Origin: Deltaproteobacteria bacterium
GTDB lineage: Bacteria > Desulfobacterota > Desulfobulbia > Desulfobulbales > VMSU01
Reading direction: 5' to 3'
DNA length: 15,568 nucleotides
Assembly (NCBI GenBank): GCA_021789795.1
Contig: JAJYJA010000043.1
Span: forward strand, 1 to 15,568
Part shown: positions 6,634-14,194 of the stretch, piece by piece
Layout of the letters: every line of letters starts with the position of its first letter
Numbering within the stretch: the first letter of the stretch is position 1
Position numbers and translations under genes: made by a program
The notes under the pieces: generated by a model
What the model saw: only the letters and a program-made list of their open reading frames with translations
What the model was told of the DNA's origin: nothing
Databases searched by the model: none

Positions 6634-7548
6634 ATGAAAAAGACCTTACGTGCGGCAGCTCTGTTATTGTTCGTCTCCCCGTTGTTGGCGCAATGCGTGC
6701 CTTCGCAGGACGTGAATAGCCTCGATCTTAGGGTGAGAAATCTCGACAACCAGGTGTTCATGCTCGGCAAGGCGGTCAACAAGATGGGTGGTGGCACCGG
6801 AGCCGACAATCCCCTTGACCGGATCGAGGCCAAGCAAGCCGAGATGGCGGACAACATCGACCGCTTAAACAGCGAGGTGATGCACATCAAGGAAAAGATG
6901 GACGAGAGCAGTCACAAGACCAAGCTCTCGCAATCGGACAACGCCAACTTGCAGAAAAAAATGGACGAGTTGAGCGCCCAGGTGGCGGCCTTGAGCAATC
7001 AGGTGAACCAAAACGCCACGGTGGCGAAGAGCGAGCCGGCCCCGGCGGAGAAGGCGGCCCCCCCGCCGCCCGTCAAGAAGGGCGGGGAGGAAGGCAAGGC
7101 GGCGGAGGCCAAGTCCCAGCCGGCCAAGGCCGAGGCCAAGGCGGCCCCGGACAGCGAGGCCGCGGCCCCCGGCGATCCGGGCAAGGCGATCTACGACAAG
7201 GGCCTGGAGCTGTTTAGGGCCAGCAAGTTCAACGACGCCTACCGCACCTTCAACGACTACATCACCAAGTATCCCAAGGGCAAGATGGCCCCCAACGCCC
7301 GCTTCTGGTTGGGGGATTGCTATTACAACCAGCAGGAGTACGAGCTGGCCATCCTGGAGTATCAGAAGGTGATCGCCGACTACCCCAAGGATGGCAAGGC
7401 CCCTTCCGCCCTGCTCAAGCAGGGCCTGGCCTTCGAGAAGCTGAAGGACAAGGACACCGCCAAGATTGTCTATAACAAGCTGGTCAAGGACTACCCCAAG
7501 AGCGATCAGGTGGAGACCGCCAAGAAGCGGCTGGAGGCCCTGAAGTAG
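6634..7548 (+). CDS. cpoB: CpoB (YbgF), Tol-associated coiled-coil/TPR protein
   Basis: The 304-residue exported protein has a signal sequence of about 20 residues, then a helical N-terminal segment (about 27-125) like the trimerising coiled coil of YbgF. A Lys/Ala/Pro-rich linker follows (about 130-182), then three TPR-like repeats (about 184-217, 221-254, 258-291) typical of the C-terminal Tol-Pal YbgF domain. In E. coli CpoB coordinates peptidoglycan synthase PBP1B with Tol-driven outer-membrane constriction. A cysteine at position 21 in LLAQC sits where a lipobox would be, but glutamine at -1 is atypical, so lipidation is uncertain; signal peptidase I cleavage after LLA would also work. 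A GGAG 8 nt before ATG is a good ribosome binding site. It follows tolB by 49 nt with no room for pal. Confidence 0.9.
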   Translation: MKKTLRAAALLLFVSPLLAQCVPSQDVNSLDLRVRNLDNQVFMLGKAVNKMGGGTGADNPLDRIEAKQAEMADNIDRLNSEVMHIKEKMDESSHKTKLSQSDNANLQKKMDELSAQVAALSNQVNQNATVAKSEPAPAEKAAPPPPVKKGGEEGKAAEAKSQPAKAEAKAAPDSEAAAPGDPGKAIYDKGLELFRASKFNDAYRTFNDYITKYPKGKMAPNARFWLGDCYYNQQEYELAILEYQKVIADYPKDGKAPSALLKQGLAFEKLKDKDTAKIVYNKLVKDYPKSDQVETAKKRLEALK

Positions 7549-7552
7549 GGAG

Positions 7553-8323
7553 ATGGCCACGCCTCGGGTAATAGCCTTGGCGGGCAAGGGCGGCACCGGC
7601 AAGACCACCACCGCCGCCCTGCTCCTGAAGTATCTGGTCGCGCGGCAAAAGACCCCGGTGCTGCTGGTGGATGCCGATCCCAACGCCAACCTCAACGAGC
7701 TGCTGGGCCTGAAGGTGGGGCTGACGGTGGGCGAGGTGCGCAAGGAGATCAAGGGCGAGATCCCGGCCCACATCAGCCGGGATCAGTTCATGGAGATGAA
7801 GCTGCACCAGGCCCTGATCGAGGAGACCGGCTTTGACCTTTTGGTCATGGGCCAGCCGGACGGGCCGGGCTGCTACTGCGCCGCCAACCAGTTTCTGGCC
7901 ATGTCGATGGATCGTCTGGCCAGTAATTACCAGTATATCCTGGTGGATAACGAGGCGGGCATGGAGCACTTAAGCCGCCTGAACCTGACCGCCATCGATC
8001 ACCTGCTGGTGCTCTCCGACCCCTCGGCCCGGGGGGTGATGACCGCCGGCCGGATTGCCGAGATCATCAAGCCCCTGCGCCTCAAGGTGGCGGCCAAGTG
8101 GCTGATCGTCAACCGGACGCCCGAGCCGCCCCCTGCGGCGCTGGTGTCCAGGATCGAGGAGACGGTGCGGGAGGCGGGCTTGCCGCTGGCCGGGCTCATC
8201 CCCGCCAGCGACGACCTGGTCAACCGGGAGTTGTCCGGCGACTCCTATCTGGGGCTTGATCCCGGTCTGCCGGTGCTGCGGCAGGCCTATGCCGTCTTTG
8301 ACCGCATCTTCGGCGCCGGGTGA
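7553..8323 (+). CDS. cooC: CooC-type P-loop ATPase (CO dehydrogenase nickel-insertion/maturation factor)
   Basis: This 256-residue MinD/Mrp-class ATPase has a deviant Walker A motif, GKGGTGKTT (11-19), with the signature lysine K12. VLLVDADPNANL (36-47) is the A' motif and VDNEAGMEHLSR (131-142) the switch II region. A Cys-x-Cys pair in GPGCYCAANQ (C107, C109) corresponds to the metal-binding cysteines at the dimer interface of CooC. CooC proteins use ATP to load nickel into the C-cluster of carbon monoxide dehydrogenase; AcsF-like paralogues serve acetyl-CoA synthase. No CODH gene is in the window. The gene begins 4 nt after the cpoB stop, so it is probably cotranscribed with the tol genes; the AGGGAG directly abutting its ATG is too close to be a normal Shine-Dalgarno. 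Cytosolic, full length. Confidence 0.85.
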   Translation: MATPRVIALAGKGGTGKTTTAALLLKYLVARQKTPVLLVDADPNANLNELLGLKVGLTVGEVRKEIKGEIPAHISRDQFMEMKLHQALIEETGFDLLVMGQPDGPGCYCAANQFLAMSMDRLASNYQYILVDNEAGMEHLSRLNLTAIDHLLVLSDPSARGVMTAGRIAEIIKPLRLKVAAKWLIVNRTPEPPPAALVSRIEETVREAGLPLAGLIPASDDLVNRELSGDSYLGLDPGLPVLRQAYAVFDRIFGAG

Positions 8324-8343
8324 GTTGACCCCAGCTAACGTCA

Positions 8344-8395
8344 AAAAACACCAGCGCCCCGCCGTCAAATATGATTGCGGGGCGCTGGTGTTTTT
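8344..8395. terminator. Bidirectional Rho-independent terminator between convergent operons
   Basis: A perfect 19-bp stem is formed by 8344-8362 (AAAAACACCAGCGCCCCGC) and 8377-8395, with a 14-nt loop. The stem has a GC-rich core, a T-run on the plus-strand 3' side and an A-run on the left, which becomes a U-run for minus-strand transcripts. It lies 21 nt after the cooC stop and 30 nt from the flgE stop, so it can end both the tol-cooC and the fliK-flgD-flgE transcripts. Confidence 0.93.
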
Positions 8396-8424
8396 AGGGG
8401 GGTGGGCCTTGTTGGCGTCTCTTG

Positions 8425-11262
8425 TTACCGCTTGATGTTGATCAAGTCGTTTAGCATGTCGTCCACGGTGGTGATGATCTTGGAGTTGGCCTGAAATCCC
8501 CGCTGCACGGTGATCAGCTTGACGAACTCCACCCCCAGATCGACGTTTGATTGCTCCAGGGAGTTGGGGGAGATGGAGCCTAAGCCGTTGGTGCCCGGCG
8601 CCCCGGTTACCGGCGCCCCTGACTCGCTGGTCTGGGTGAAGATGTTGCCGCCCTGCTTGCGCAGCCCTTCCAGGTTGCTGAAGTTGGCCAGCGCCACCTG
8701 GGCCTTCTTCAGTACCTGGCCGTTGGAGTAGTTGCCGGTGATCACCCCATCGACATCGGTGGATACCGACTGCAGGAAGCCGGAGGCAAAGCCGTTTTGA
8801 TCCTGAAAGACGGTGGTCGAGCTGTTGGCGTACTGGGTGGAGGACAGGGCCTCGGGGGCGAAGCCGGTGGTGACGATGCTCCCCTGGGCACTGCCGTCTT
8901 CGGAGCTGATGTCGGCGGGGATGAAGTCGAAGGCGGTGCTGGCGGGCCCGAAGATGTCCTGGCCGGTGGTGTCGGTCGGGTAGGTGACGCTGCTGATCCC
9001 CAGGGCGCTGGCCGAGGAGACGGTGTCGGACGCCCAGTCAGTCAGGGTCAGGCGTCCGGCGCTGTCGATGGAGGCCTGGCAGCCGAAGTCGGTCGAGAGT
9101 TGGCTCAAGAGATCGCCCACCGTGCCCGGGGTGCCGTCGGCCTTGGTGTAGGCCACGGTAAAGCTGCTGGTCACGGTCGAGCCGTCCCGTTTGGTGCCGG
9201 TGAACACGAACTGGTCGCCGTTGGAGACCGCCCGGGGGAAGCCGCCGTTGATCAGGGGGTTGCTGTTGGAGTCAAAGACGCTGTTCCACTGGGTGGCGGC
9301 GGTGATGGGGGTGGTGTCGCCGGTGTTGGTGCTGAAGGCCCGGCCCGGGGAGACGACCATCCTTTTAGAGGTGGTGATGTTGATTAAGGCGTCCACCCCG
9401 TCCTTTTGGGTAAGGAGGGTGGCGGGGGCGGCATCCACGATCCCGAAGGGGTTGGCGGTGCCTCCGCCCACGGTCGAGGTATAGGCCAGGTTGACCTTCA
9501 GGTTGCCCTGGCCGCTGCCGGTGGTGTCCATCACCCGCAGTTTGCCGGTCTGGTCCAGCACCGCCTCGGTGCCGGCGCCGAAGGTGGTGTCGATAAAGTT
9601 AAGCAGGTCGCTGATGGTGCTGACCGGCGGCCCCGCCGAGACGGTGAATGTGGAGGCCGCGACTGCGTTGTTGGTCGGCCCGGTGCCCGAGAAGGTGAAG
9701 GTGTCGCCCGCCGCGATGGCGGGCAGGGCGCTGCCCCGCAGGCCGATCAGACTCTTGGTGCTGTCGGTGACCGGGGTGGTGCCGTCGCTGGTTAGCGCCC
9801 CGGGCGAGATGGACAGGGCCTTGGGGACCGTGCCGTGCGAGCCGCCGAAGGGGGCGGCGGAGTTGCCGGAGATGGTGGTGAAGTTGGTCACGTACAGGCT
9901 TGAGTTGCCGGAGATGTTGTCGGCCAAGTGCAGGTGGCCCGTGGCGTCGATGCTGGCGGTGCAGCCGAAGGCGGTGTTTATTTGGTCAAGGAGGTCTTGC
10001 ACGTCCTTGGATGGGTCCACGGTATAGACCAGGTGCACCGGCTTGGAGGTGTTGTTGTAGCCGTCGAAGACGAAGGTGTCCCCCTGGGAGACGGTGTTGC
10101 CGTTGGCGTCCGCCACCTTGGACCAGGGGGTGGCCGAGGTGATGTAGGAGGAGACGTCGCCGCCCACCCCCACCGCCCGGGCACCGCCGTCACTCACCAA
10201 GACCTGGCGCTGGGTCGAGGTCTTGCCCCCGTAGCGGGCCCCGAAGTTGAGCTGGATGCCGGTGTTGGTGTCCGAGCCGGTGAAGTTGGTGGGAAAGCTG
10301 AAGTAGGAGTCGCCGGCGTTGAGCAGCATCCGGTTGTCGGTCTTGGCCGGGTCCACCTGGCCGTCCGGGGGGACGTTGTAGGCGTCCACCTGGGAGATGT
10401 TGCCCGAGGTGTCGAACTGGATGGTGCCGTACATCAAGGCCCCGGCGCCCTTGTCGTGCTCGTAGTTGTAGCGGGTGTCGGGGTTGTAGATGGCCTTTTG
10501 CGCCGTGGTCATGGCCCGCAGGTCCTCGGTGGGATTGCAGGTGATCAGGTACTGCCACTGGTTGTCGTTGGTGGTGCGGGAAAAATAGGCCGTCAGGTCG
10601 TGGCTCGCCCCCTTGGAGTCGTAGATCTTGATCGAGGTGCTGTAGTCGTACTTGGTGGCGCTGATGGGGTCGGCGGGGGGCTGGGCCGCGGCGTTGGTGC
10701 CGTTCCAGTCCTCGAACAGCCGGTCGGCGCTCGCCTGGGTGGGCTTGGTGGAGTCGAGGTTGGTGATGATTTCGGCGGTGGTGGTGGCCACCGGGGGGGT
10801 GTTCTTGCCGATGTTGATGTCGCCGATCGTCCCCTGCCGCTGGCCGGTGGTGCCGTCAACCGTCCAGCCCTGGACGAAGTTGCCGGTGGTGCTGACCAGG
10901 TCGCCGCTCTGGTTGAACTGAAATTGCCCGGCCCGGGTGAACATGCCCGCCTCGGCGCTGCCCGGGGCCCTAAGCATGAAGAAGCCCTGGCCGCCGATCG
11001 CCATGTCGGTGGGCGAGGAAGAACTCTCAAACGAGCCCTGGGCAAAGAGGCTGCTGATGGTGTTTAAGGTCACGCCCCGGCCCACCTGCGCCCCGCCCGA
11101 GGCGGTGGCCACCGATTGCGACAAGACGTCCTGGAAGGTGGAGCGGCTCTCCTTGAAGGCCGTGGTGTTGATGTTGGCCACGTTGTCGCCCAGGACGCTC
11201 ATCGCGTCGCCCATGGTGCTCAAACCGCTGATCCCCGCGTAGAGTGAACTTGCTATCGCCAT
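8425..11262 (-). CDS. flgE: Flagellar hook protein FlgE, greatly enlarged
   Basis: The 945-residue protein forms the flagellar hook. The N terminus has the rod/hook signature ASSLYAGISGL and LGDNVANINTTAFKESR (about 4-40) followed by the conserved QGFFML region (about 92-97). The C terminus has NLEGLRKQGGNIF (863-875), SNVDLGVEFVKLITVQRGFQANSK (905-928) and the terminal helix of the axial D0 domain. E. coli FlgE is about 400 residues; the extra length is mainly an insertion at about 370-775 that contains three diverged copies of a module, expected to protrude on the hook surface. The ATG follows GGAGG by 6 nt, an excellent ribosome binding site. It is last in the fliK-flgD-flgE operon, and its stop faces the bidirectional terminator. 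Confidence 0.94.
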   Translation of the reverse strand: MAIASSLYAGISGLSTMGDAMSVLGDNVANINTTAFKESRSTFQDVLSQSVATASGGAQVGRGVTLNTISSLFAQGSFESSSSPTDMAIGGQGFFMLRAPGSAEAGMFTRAGQFQFNQSGDLVSTTGNFVQGWTVDGTTGQRQGTIGDINIGKNTPPVATTTAEIITNLDSTKPTQASADRLFEDWNGTNAAAQPPADPISATKYDYSTSIKIYDSKGASHDLTAYFSRTTNDNQWQYLITCNPTEDLRAMTTAQKAIYNPDTRYNYEHDKGAGALMYGTIQFDTSGNISQVDAYNVPPDGQVDPAKTDNRMLLNAGDSYFSFPTNFTGSDTNTGIQLNFGARYGGKTSTQRQVLVSDGGARAVGVGGDVSSYITSATPWSKVADANGNTVSQGDTFVFDGYNNTSKPVHLVYTVDPSKDVQDLLDQINTAFGCTASIDATGHLHLADNISGNSSLYVTNFTTISGNSAAPFGGSHGTVPKALSISPGALTSDGTTPVTDSTKSLIGLRGSALPAIAAGDTFTFSGTGPTNNAVAASTFTVSAGPPVSTISDLLNFIDTTFGAGTEAVLDQTGKLRVMDTTGSGQGNLKVNLAYTSTVGGGTANPFGIVDAAPATLLTQKDGVDALINITTSKRMVVSPGRAFSTNTGDTTPITAATQWNSVFDSNSNPLINGGFPRAVSNGDQFVFTGTKRDGSTVTSSFTVAYTKADGTPGTVGDLLSQLSTDFGCQASIDSAGRLTLTDWASDTVSSASALGISSVTYPTDTTGQDIFGPASTAFDFIPADISSEDGSAQGSIVTTGFAPEALSSTQYANSSTTVFQDQNGFASGFLQSVSTDVDGVITGNYSNGQVLKKAQVALANFSNLEGLRKQGGNIFTQTSESGAPVTGAPGTNGLGSISPNSLEQSNVDLGVEFVKLITVQRGFQANSKIITTVDDMLNDLINIKR
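8947..10137 (-). repeat. Three diverged protein-level repeats inside FlgE
   Basis: The modules are at residues 376-473 (9844-10137), 502-607 (9442-9759) and 654-772 (8947-9303). Each has a GDxFxFxG strand (394-401, 519-526, 682-689). After 29 to 35 residues this is followed by a DLL-x3-x5-FG helix and an A-x2-D-x2-G-x-L-x2-x-D hairpin (about 423-448, 552-579, 717-742). Each ends in a PFG or IFG. Copies 1 and 3 are closest, sharing FGCxASID and the preceding TxATxW segment. The pattern recalls the flagellin IN-type motif found in surface domains of flagellar axial proteins; that link is inference. The repeats are diverged at DNA level, so they are old duplications. Confidence 0.7.
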
Positions 11263-11428
11263 GTTAAGCCTCCGGTCTTGAAGTGATGATCGTCAAGGTG
11301 ATTTTTTCTAGTTGGGGTTTGTTTGCTTTGCTTTTCCTTAAAGCCGGGCAGAACCAACCAGGATTTATTGATGTTGGCTGTATAAGCCCCTTATCCGGTC
11401 GCCGTTAAGGCGAGTTCTGCTCGACGGC
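11263..11428 (-). other. 166-nt flgD-flgE intergenic leader
   Basis: The gap separates flgD from flgE, whereas fliK and flgD are only 15 nt apart. It holds the flgE ribosome binding site (GGAGG, 6 nt from the ATG) and a small perfect inverted repeat ATAAG-N3-CTTAT (11382-11394). No reading frame, no sigma-54 or sigma-28 consensus and no U-tailed terminator are visible. It may be an untranslated leader in a shared message, or hide a weak promoter. Confidence 0.4.
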
Positions 11429-12106
11429 TCAGTGCGACACCTTGATCACGTCGCTAAGCTTCACCTGGCTCGCGTTATCGACGGTCAGGGTGGTGCCGGT
11501 GCTGGCGAAGTTGACCCCGGTGACCTTGCCGGTGCTGTGGTAGGTGACCGGCAGTTCGGCCCCGTTGGTGGACATGGCCTTGACTTGATAGGTGTAGGCC
11601 CCGTCCGCCACCTGGGTGCCGGCGGCGTTCTTGCCGTCCCAGTTGACGGTGTAGTTGGCGCCCGCCCCCTGGGGCGGCAGGTTGGTGCTCCACACCGGGG
11701 TGTTGGAGGCGTCTGACACCGTGACCTGCACCGAGGCCGGGGCGTCGGCCAGGGTGAAGTCGGTGGGGCTGACCGTCCCCCCCGATACCGCGATGCCGTC
11801 GCCGGTCATCTGGACGTTGTTGCCCAGTAGCGACAAGGCCTGCAAGTTGTTCTGGGAGGTCTGGAAGTCGAGCAACTTCTGCATGTTGTCGCTCATCTTG
11901 GTGGTGGCGTCCATGTTGCTGAACTGGGCGAGCTGCGAGGCCATCTCGTAGCTGTCCATCGGCTTCATCGGGTCCTGGTACTGCAACTGGGTGACGAACA
12001 GGGTCATGAAGTCGGTCTGACTAAGATCCTTTTTGCCCACCGCGTTGGCTGGCTGCGTCAGGGTGGTGCCGGTCGAGGTCGAAGTTGTGCTGGCGGTCGA
12101 AGTCAT
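11429..12106 (-). CDS. flgD: FlgD, flagellar hook-capping (scaffold) protein
   Basis: The 225-residue protein has a Thr/Ser-rich disordered N terminus, then the conserved FlgD block DFMTLFVTQLQYQDPMKPMDSYEMASQLAQFS (32-63), then FlgD tudor-like and FlgD Ig-like domains (about 95-225), including VNWDGKNAAGTQVADGAYTYQVKA (154-177). FlgD caps the growing hook and directs assembly of FlgE subunits, then is discarded when the hook is complete. The ATG is preceded by AAGGGGGAAAG, an adequate ribosome binding site. It lies 15 nt after fliK, and the trio fliK-flgD-flgE is a common order in deltaproteobacteria. The length is normal and it shows no oddities. Confidence 0.95.
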   Translation of the reverse strand: MTSTASTTSTSTGTTLTQPANAVGKKDLSQTDFMTLFVTQLQYQDPMKPMDSYEMASQLAQFSNMDATTKMSDNMQKLLDFQTSQNNLQALSLLGNNVQMTGDGIAVSGGTVSPTDFTLADAPASVQVTVSDASNTPVWSTNLPPQGAGANYTVNWDGKNAAGTQVADGAYTYQVKAMSTNGAELPVTYHSTGKVTGVNFASTGTTLTVDNASQVKLSDVIKVSH

Positions 12107-12121
12107 GTGCTTTCCCCCTTT

Positions 12122-13909
12122 TTATACGAACAGGCTGATGCTGTTGCCCGGCGGGCTGTTTAGGGCCTGGGTCGCGGCCAGTTCCGCCGCCACCGAGGCC
12201 GGGGTCGTCAGGTTGTCGTTGGCCGGGCCGGAGGACAGGCTGCGCTCCCAGGCCTCGGCAAAGCGCTGGCCGCTGTCGCCCTGGCCGTTATCCTGGCCCA
12301 CCGACACCGACATCGACCCCAGGCTGAAGCCCCGGCGTTCCAGGTTGTCCTTGAAGTTGTTCATCCCGCTCTCCAGGGCCTCCTTAACCTTCTGATTTTC
12401 CATGACGAAGTTGGCCGACAGGTGCGAGCCGCGCACCTGGAGATCCACCTTTACCTCGCCCAGTTCCTTGGGGTAGAGGGTCAGGGTAAGGTGGTGCTGG
12501 TTGTCCTTGAGCCCCCGCAGTACCCCTTGCGAGATCTGGTCGAACGCCATCTGCTGGAGCTGGGTCAGAAACGGCGAGCGCGGGGGCGGGGCCTTGAACG
12601 CCGCCTCGGCCCCGGAGGGGGTGGCGGACGGAGTTTCCATGCCGTGCGGGTTGCTCAGCAGCTGGGAGATGGTGTCCGGGGCCGCTTCGCCGGGCTTGTG
12701 GCTGGCCATGAGCAGTGAACCGTCCGCGCCGTTATGCCCCGCCTCGCCCTGGCCCTGGGCCAGGTTGCCGCTTTCCGTCCCGGTGGTGGCGGCCACGGCC
12801 TGGCTCTGGCCGCTCGCCTGCCAGGCCTGGCGCAGGGTGTCGTTTTTGGCCAGCAGCTCCGCCGTCTTGCCGTCGCGGCTCAAGTCCACCATCTCTTGCA
12901 GCTTGTGGTAGGCGGTGTTCATCGCCCCCTGGATGACCGGCGACCAGCCCACCCCCTTGCCCGCAAAGCCCGCCTGGGTGACGATGGCGTTTAGGGTGGT
13001 CAGGAGCCCCGGCGCGTCGGGTTTGGACTGGCCTTGATTGGCGGCGGCGATCGCCTGGTCGAGGATATCCTTCAACCGGTCCAGGGTCATCGACACCGGC
13101 TGGTTGGCCTGGTTGGGGGTCCCGGCCAGGGCCTGCTGCTGAAGGCCCATGGTCTCCGGCAACAGGGTGGAGATGGTGGCGGAAGGCACCCCGGCCTCGC
13201 TCAGCATGGCGGTCAACTGCTGGCTGTCCCAGTCGGAAAGCACGCAGGAGGCGGGGCCACCGCCCGGCTGATTGGCGTTGTTCACGCCCTCCAGGCCCTT
13301 GAGGAAGGACTCCAGGTCGAGCTGGTCGCCCTGGTTCACCGACTGGCTGTCGAGCTGTTTGATCGCCTCCGGAGACACCCCGAGTTTGCTGAGGATGGTT
13401 TCGAGCAGGGGCAGGTTGGTCTCGTTGACCGTCACCCGGCGGGTGGTCTCCTGGGCCTTCAAGCTTGACTCCAGGGCGGAGAAGAGATCGGTTAGCTTTA
13501 GGCCGCCCTGCTGATCCATCTGCTTGCGCAACTGGGCCAGGGTGGCGCTGTCCATCCCGGATTGGGCGGCAAGTTTTGCCAGGAGCCCAGAATCCTTGAG
13601 CTGGAAGCTCCAGGCGCCGGGGGTGCTGGCGGCGGGTTTCTGGGCCGCATCCTTGAGTTGGGCCATCAGTTGGGCGAGCAGGGCCTCGACGCTAGCCGGC
13701 GGCTGGTCGGCCTTTTTCTGGTCATCCGGCGGGGAGTTTTTCCCCTGAGCCGCCCCGAGCTGGGAGTCCTGGTCCCGGCTGGTGTCGCGGAGCTGCCGGT
13801 CGAGGTGCTGGGCGAAGGACCCGTCCTGGGAGGCCGAGGCTTGGGCCCGGGGCTCCGCCGGCGCCGGCGGGGTCTGGATTAGGGGGGAGGGCAGGATGAG
13901 GTTGGCCAC
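12122..13909 (-). CDS. fliK: FliK, flagellar hook-length control protein
   Basis: The 595-residue protein has a long, Gln/Ala/Ser-rich, poorly conserved N-terminal part and the diagnostic C-terminal Flg_hook domain (about 470-545) with LTLTLYPKELGEVKVDLQV (474-492), SANFVMENQKVKEALES (498-514) and LERRGFS (523-529). FliK is exported while the hook grows, acts as the molecular ruler and switches the export gate from hook to filament subunits through FlhB. It is longer than the 405-residue Salmonella protein. Three related helical segments occupy about 108-148, 168-209 and 230-288. The start is GTG at 13909, chosen because AAGGAG lies exactly 9 nt upstream. It is the first gene after a sigma-54 promoter. 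Confidence 0.92.
   Translation of the reverse strand: MANLILPSPLIQTPPAPAEPRAQASASQDGSFAQHLDRQLRDTSRDQDSQLGAAQGKNSPPDDQKKADQPPASVEALLAQLMAQLKDAAQKPAASTPGAWSFQLKDSGLLAKLAAQSGMDSATLAQLRKQMDQQGGLKLTDLFSALESSLKAQETTRRVTVNETNLPLLETILSKLGVSPEAIKQLDSQSVNQGDQLDLESFLKGLEGVNNANQPGGGPASCVLSDWDSQQLTAMLSEAGVPSATISTLLPETMGLQQQALAGTPNQANQPVSMTLDRLKDILDQAIAAANQGQSKPDAPGLLTTLNAIVTQAGFAGKGVGWSPVIQGAMNTAYHKLQEMVDLSRDGKTAELLAKNDTLRQAWQASGQSQAVAATTGTESGNLAQGQGEAGHNGADGSLLMASHKPGEAAPDTISQLLSNPHGMETPSATPSGAEAAFKAPPPRSPFLTQLQQMAFDQISQGVLRGLKDNQHHLTLTLYPKELGEVKVDLQVRGSHLSANFVMENQKVKEALESGMNNFKDNLERRGFSLGSMSVSVGQDNGQGDSGQRFAEAWERSLSSGPANDNLTTPASVAAELAATQALNSPPGNSISLFV
13046..13588 (-). repeat. Three related helical segments in the N-terminal half of FliK
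   Basis: The segments are residues 108-148, 168-209 and 230-288. Each has an LxxxLxxxG(V/M) helix, a turn of two to five residues with A/S-x-I/L-x-x-L, a polar Gln-rich loop, and a closing L-x-L-x-x-(F/L)-x-x-L(E) helix. Copies 1 and 2 are similar in length (about 40 residues); copy 3 has a longer loop. Similarity is at the level of pattern rather than identity, so common origin is an inference. Confidence 0.4.
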
Positions 13910-13918
13910 GAGACGGCT

Positions 13919-13924
13919 CTCCTT
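13919..13924 (-). promoter_or_regulatory. Strong ribosome binding site that decides the fliK GTG start
   Basis: On the minus strand AAGGAG is followed by 9 nt and then GTG GCC AAC CTC. The good match and spacing support GTG at 13909 as the FliK start. Confidence 0.75.
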
Positions 13925-13990
13925 AAATGAGTTTTGCTGGCGGTTGCTCCGCGAGACGGGGCATCTTTCCGCCTTTGCCCGTTCCGTTTA

Positions 13991-14005
13991 GCAACCAATG
14001 TGCCA
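13991..14005 (-). promoter_or_regulatory. Sigma-54 (RpoN) promoter for fliK-flgD-flgE
   Basis: On the minus strand the sequence reads TGGCAC-ATTGG-TTGC, followed by T, and is preceded by T. It matches the -24/-12 consensus TGGCAC-N5-TTGC at every fixed position. The expected start site is near 13979, which gives an untranslated leader of about 70 nt before the FliK GTG. Flagellar hook genes of many proteobacteria are sigma-54 dependent and need a FleQ/FlrC-type activator, which fits. The activator gene is not in the window. Confidence 0.88.
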
Positions 14006-14079
14006 AGCTGGGGATGCGGGCCGGTCGCCAGGGGAGCCAAAATAAGATGCGTGATTACGATGGGTTGCCTGGGGCGATT

Positions 14080-14099
14080 GCGGGCCCGGCCTGGCCCGC
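14080..14099. repeat. Perfect GC-only hairpin between divergent promoters
   Basis: GCGGGCC (14080-14086) and GGCCCGC (14093-14099) pair perfectly around a 6-nt loop. No U-run follows on either strand, so it is not a standard terminator. It lies about 75 bp upstream of the sigma-54 -24 element, between the two divergent genes. Confidence 0.45.
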
Positions 14100-14194
14100 G
14101 CCCACCTGGGGGCAGAAAGTTCCCAGCCGGGGGCAAGGCGGGTTGCTGCGGCGATAGGCAATCCTTTCCCCCTTCTTGCACCGTGGTTTTTGCG

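Noticed and set aside
9928..11067. Plus-strand frame antisense to flgE
   Set aside because: Val/Gly-rich composition, no motif, and flgE is conserved at both ends of the overlapped region.
11263..11428. Sigma-54 or sigma-28 promoter before flgE
   Set aside because: GG/GC or TAAA/GCCGATAA-like pieces occur but never at the required spacing.
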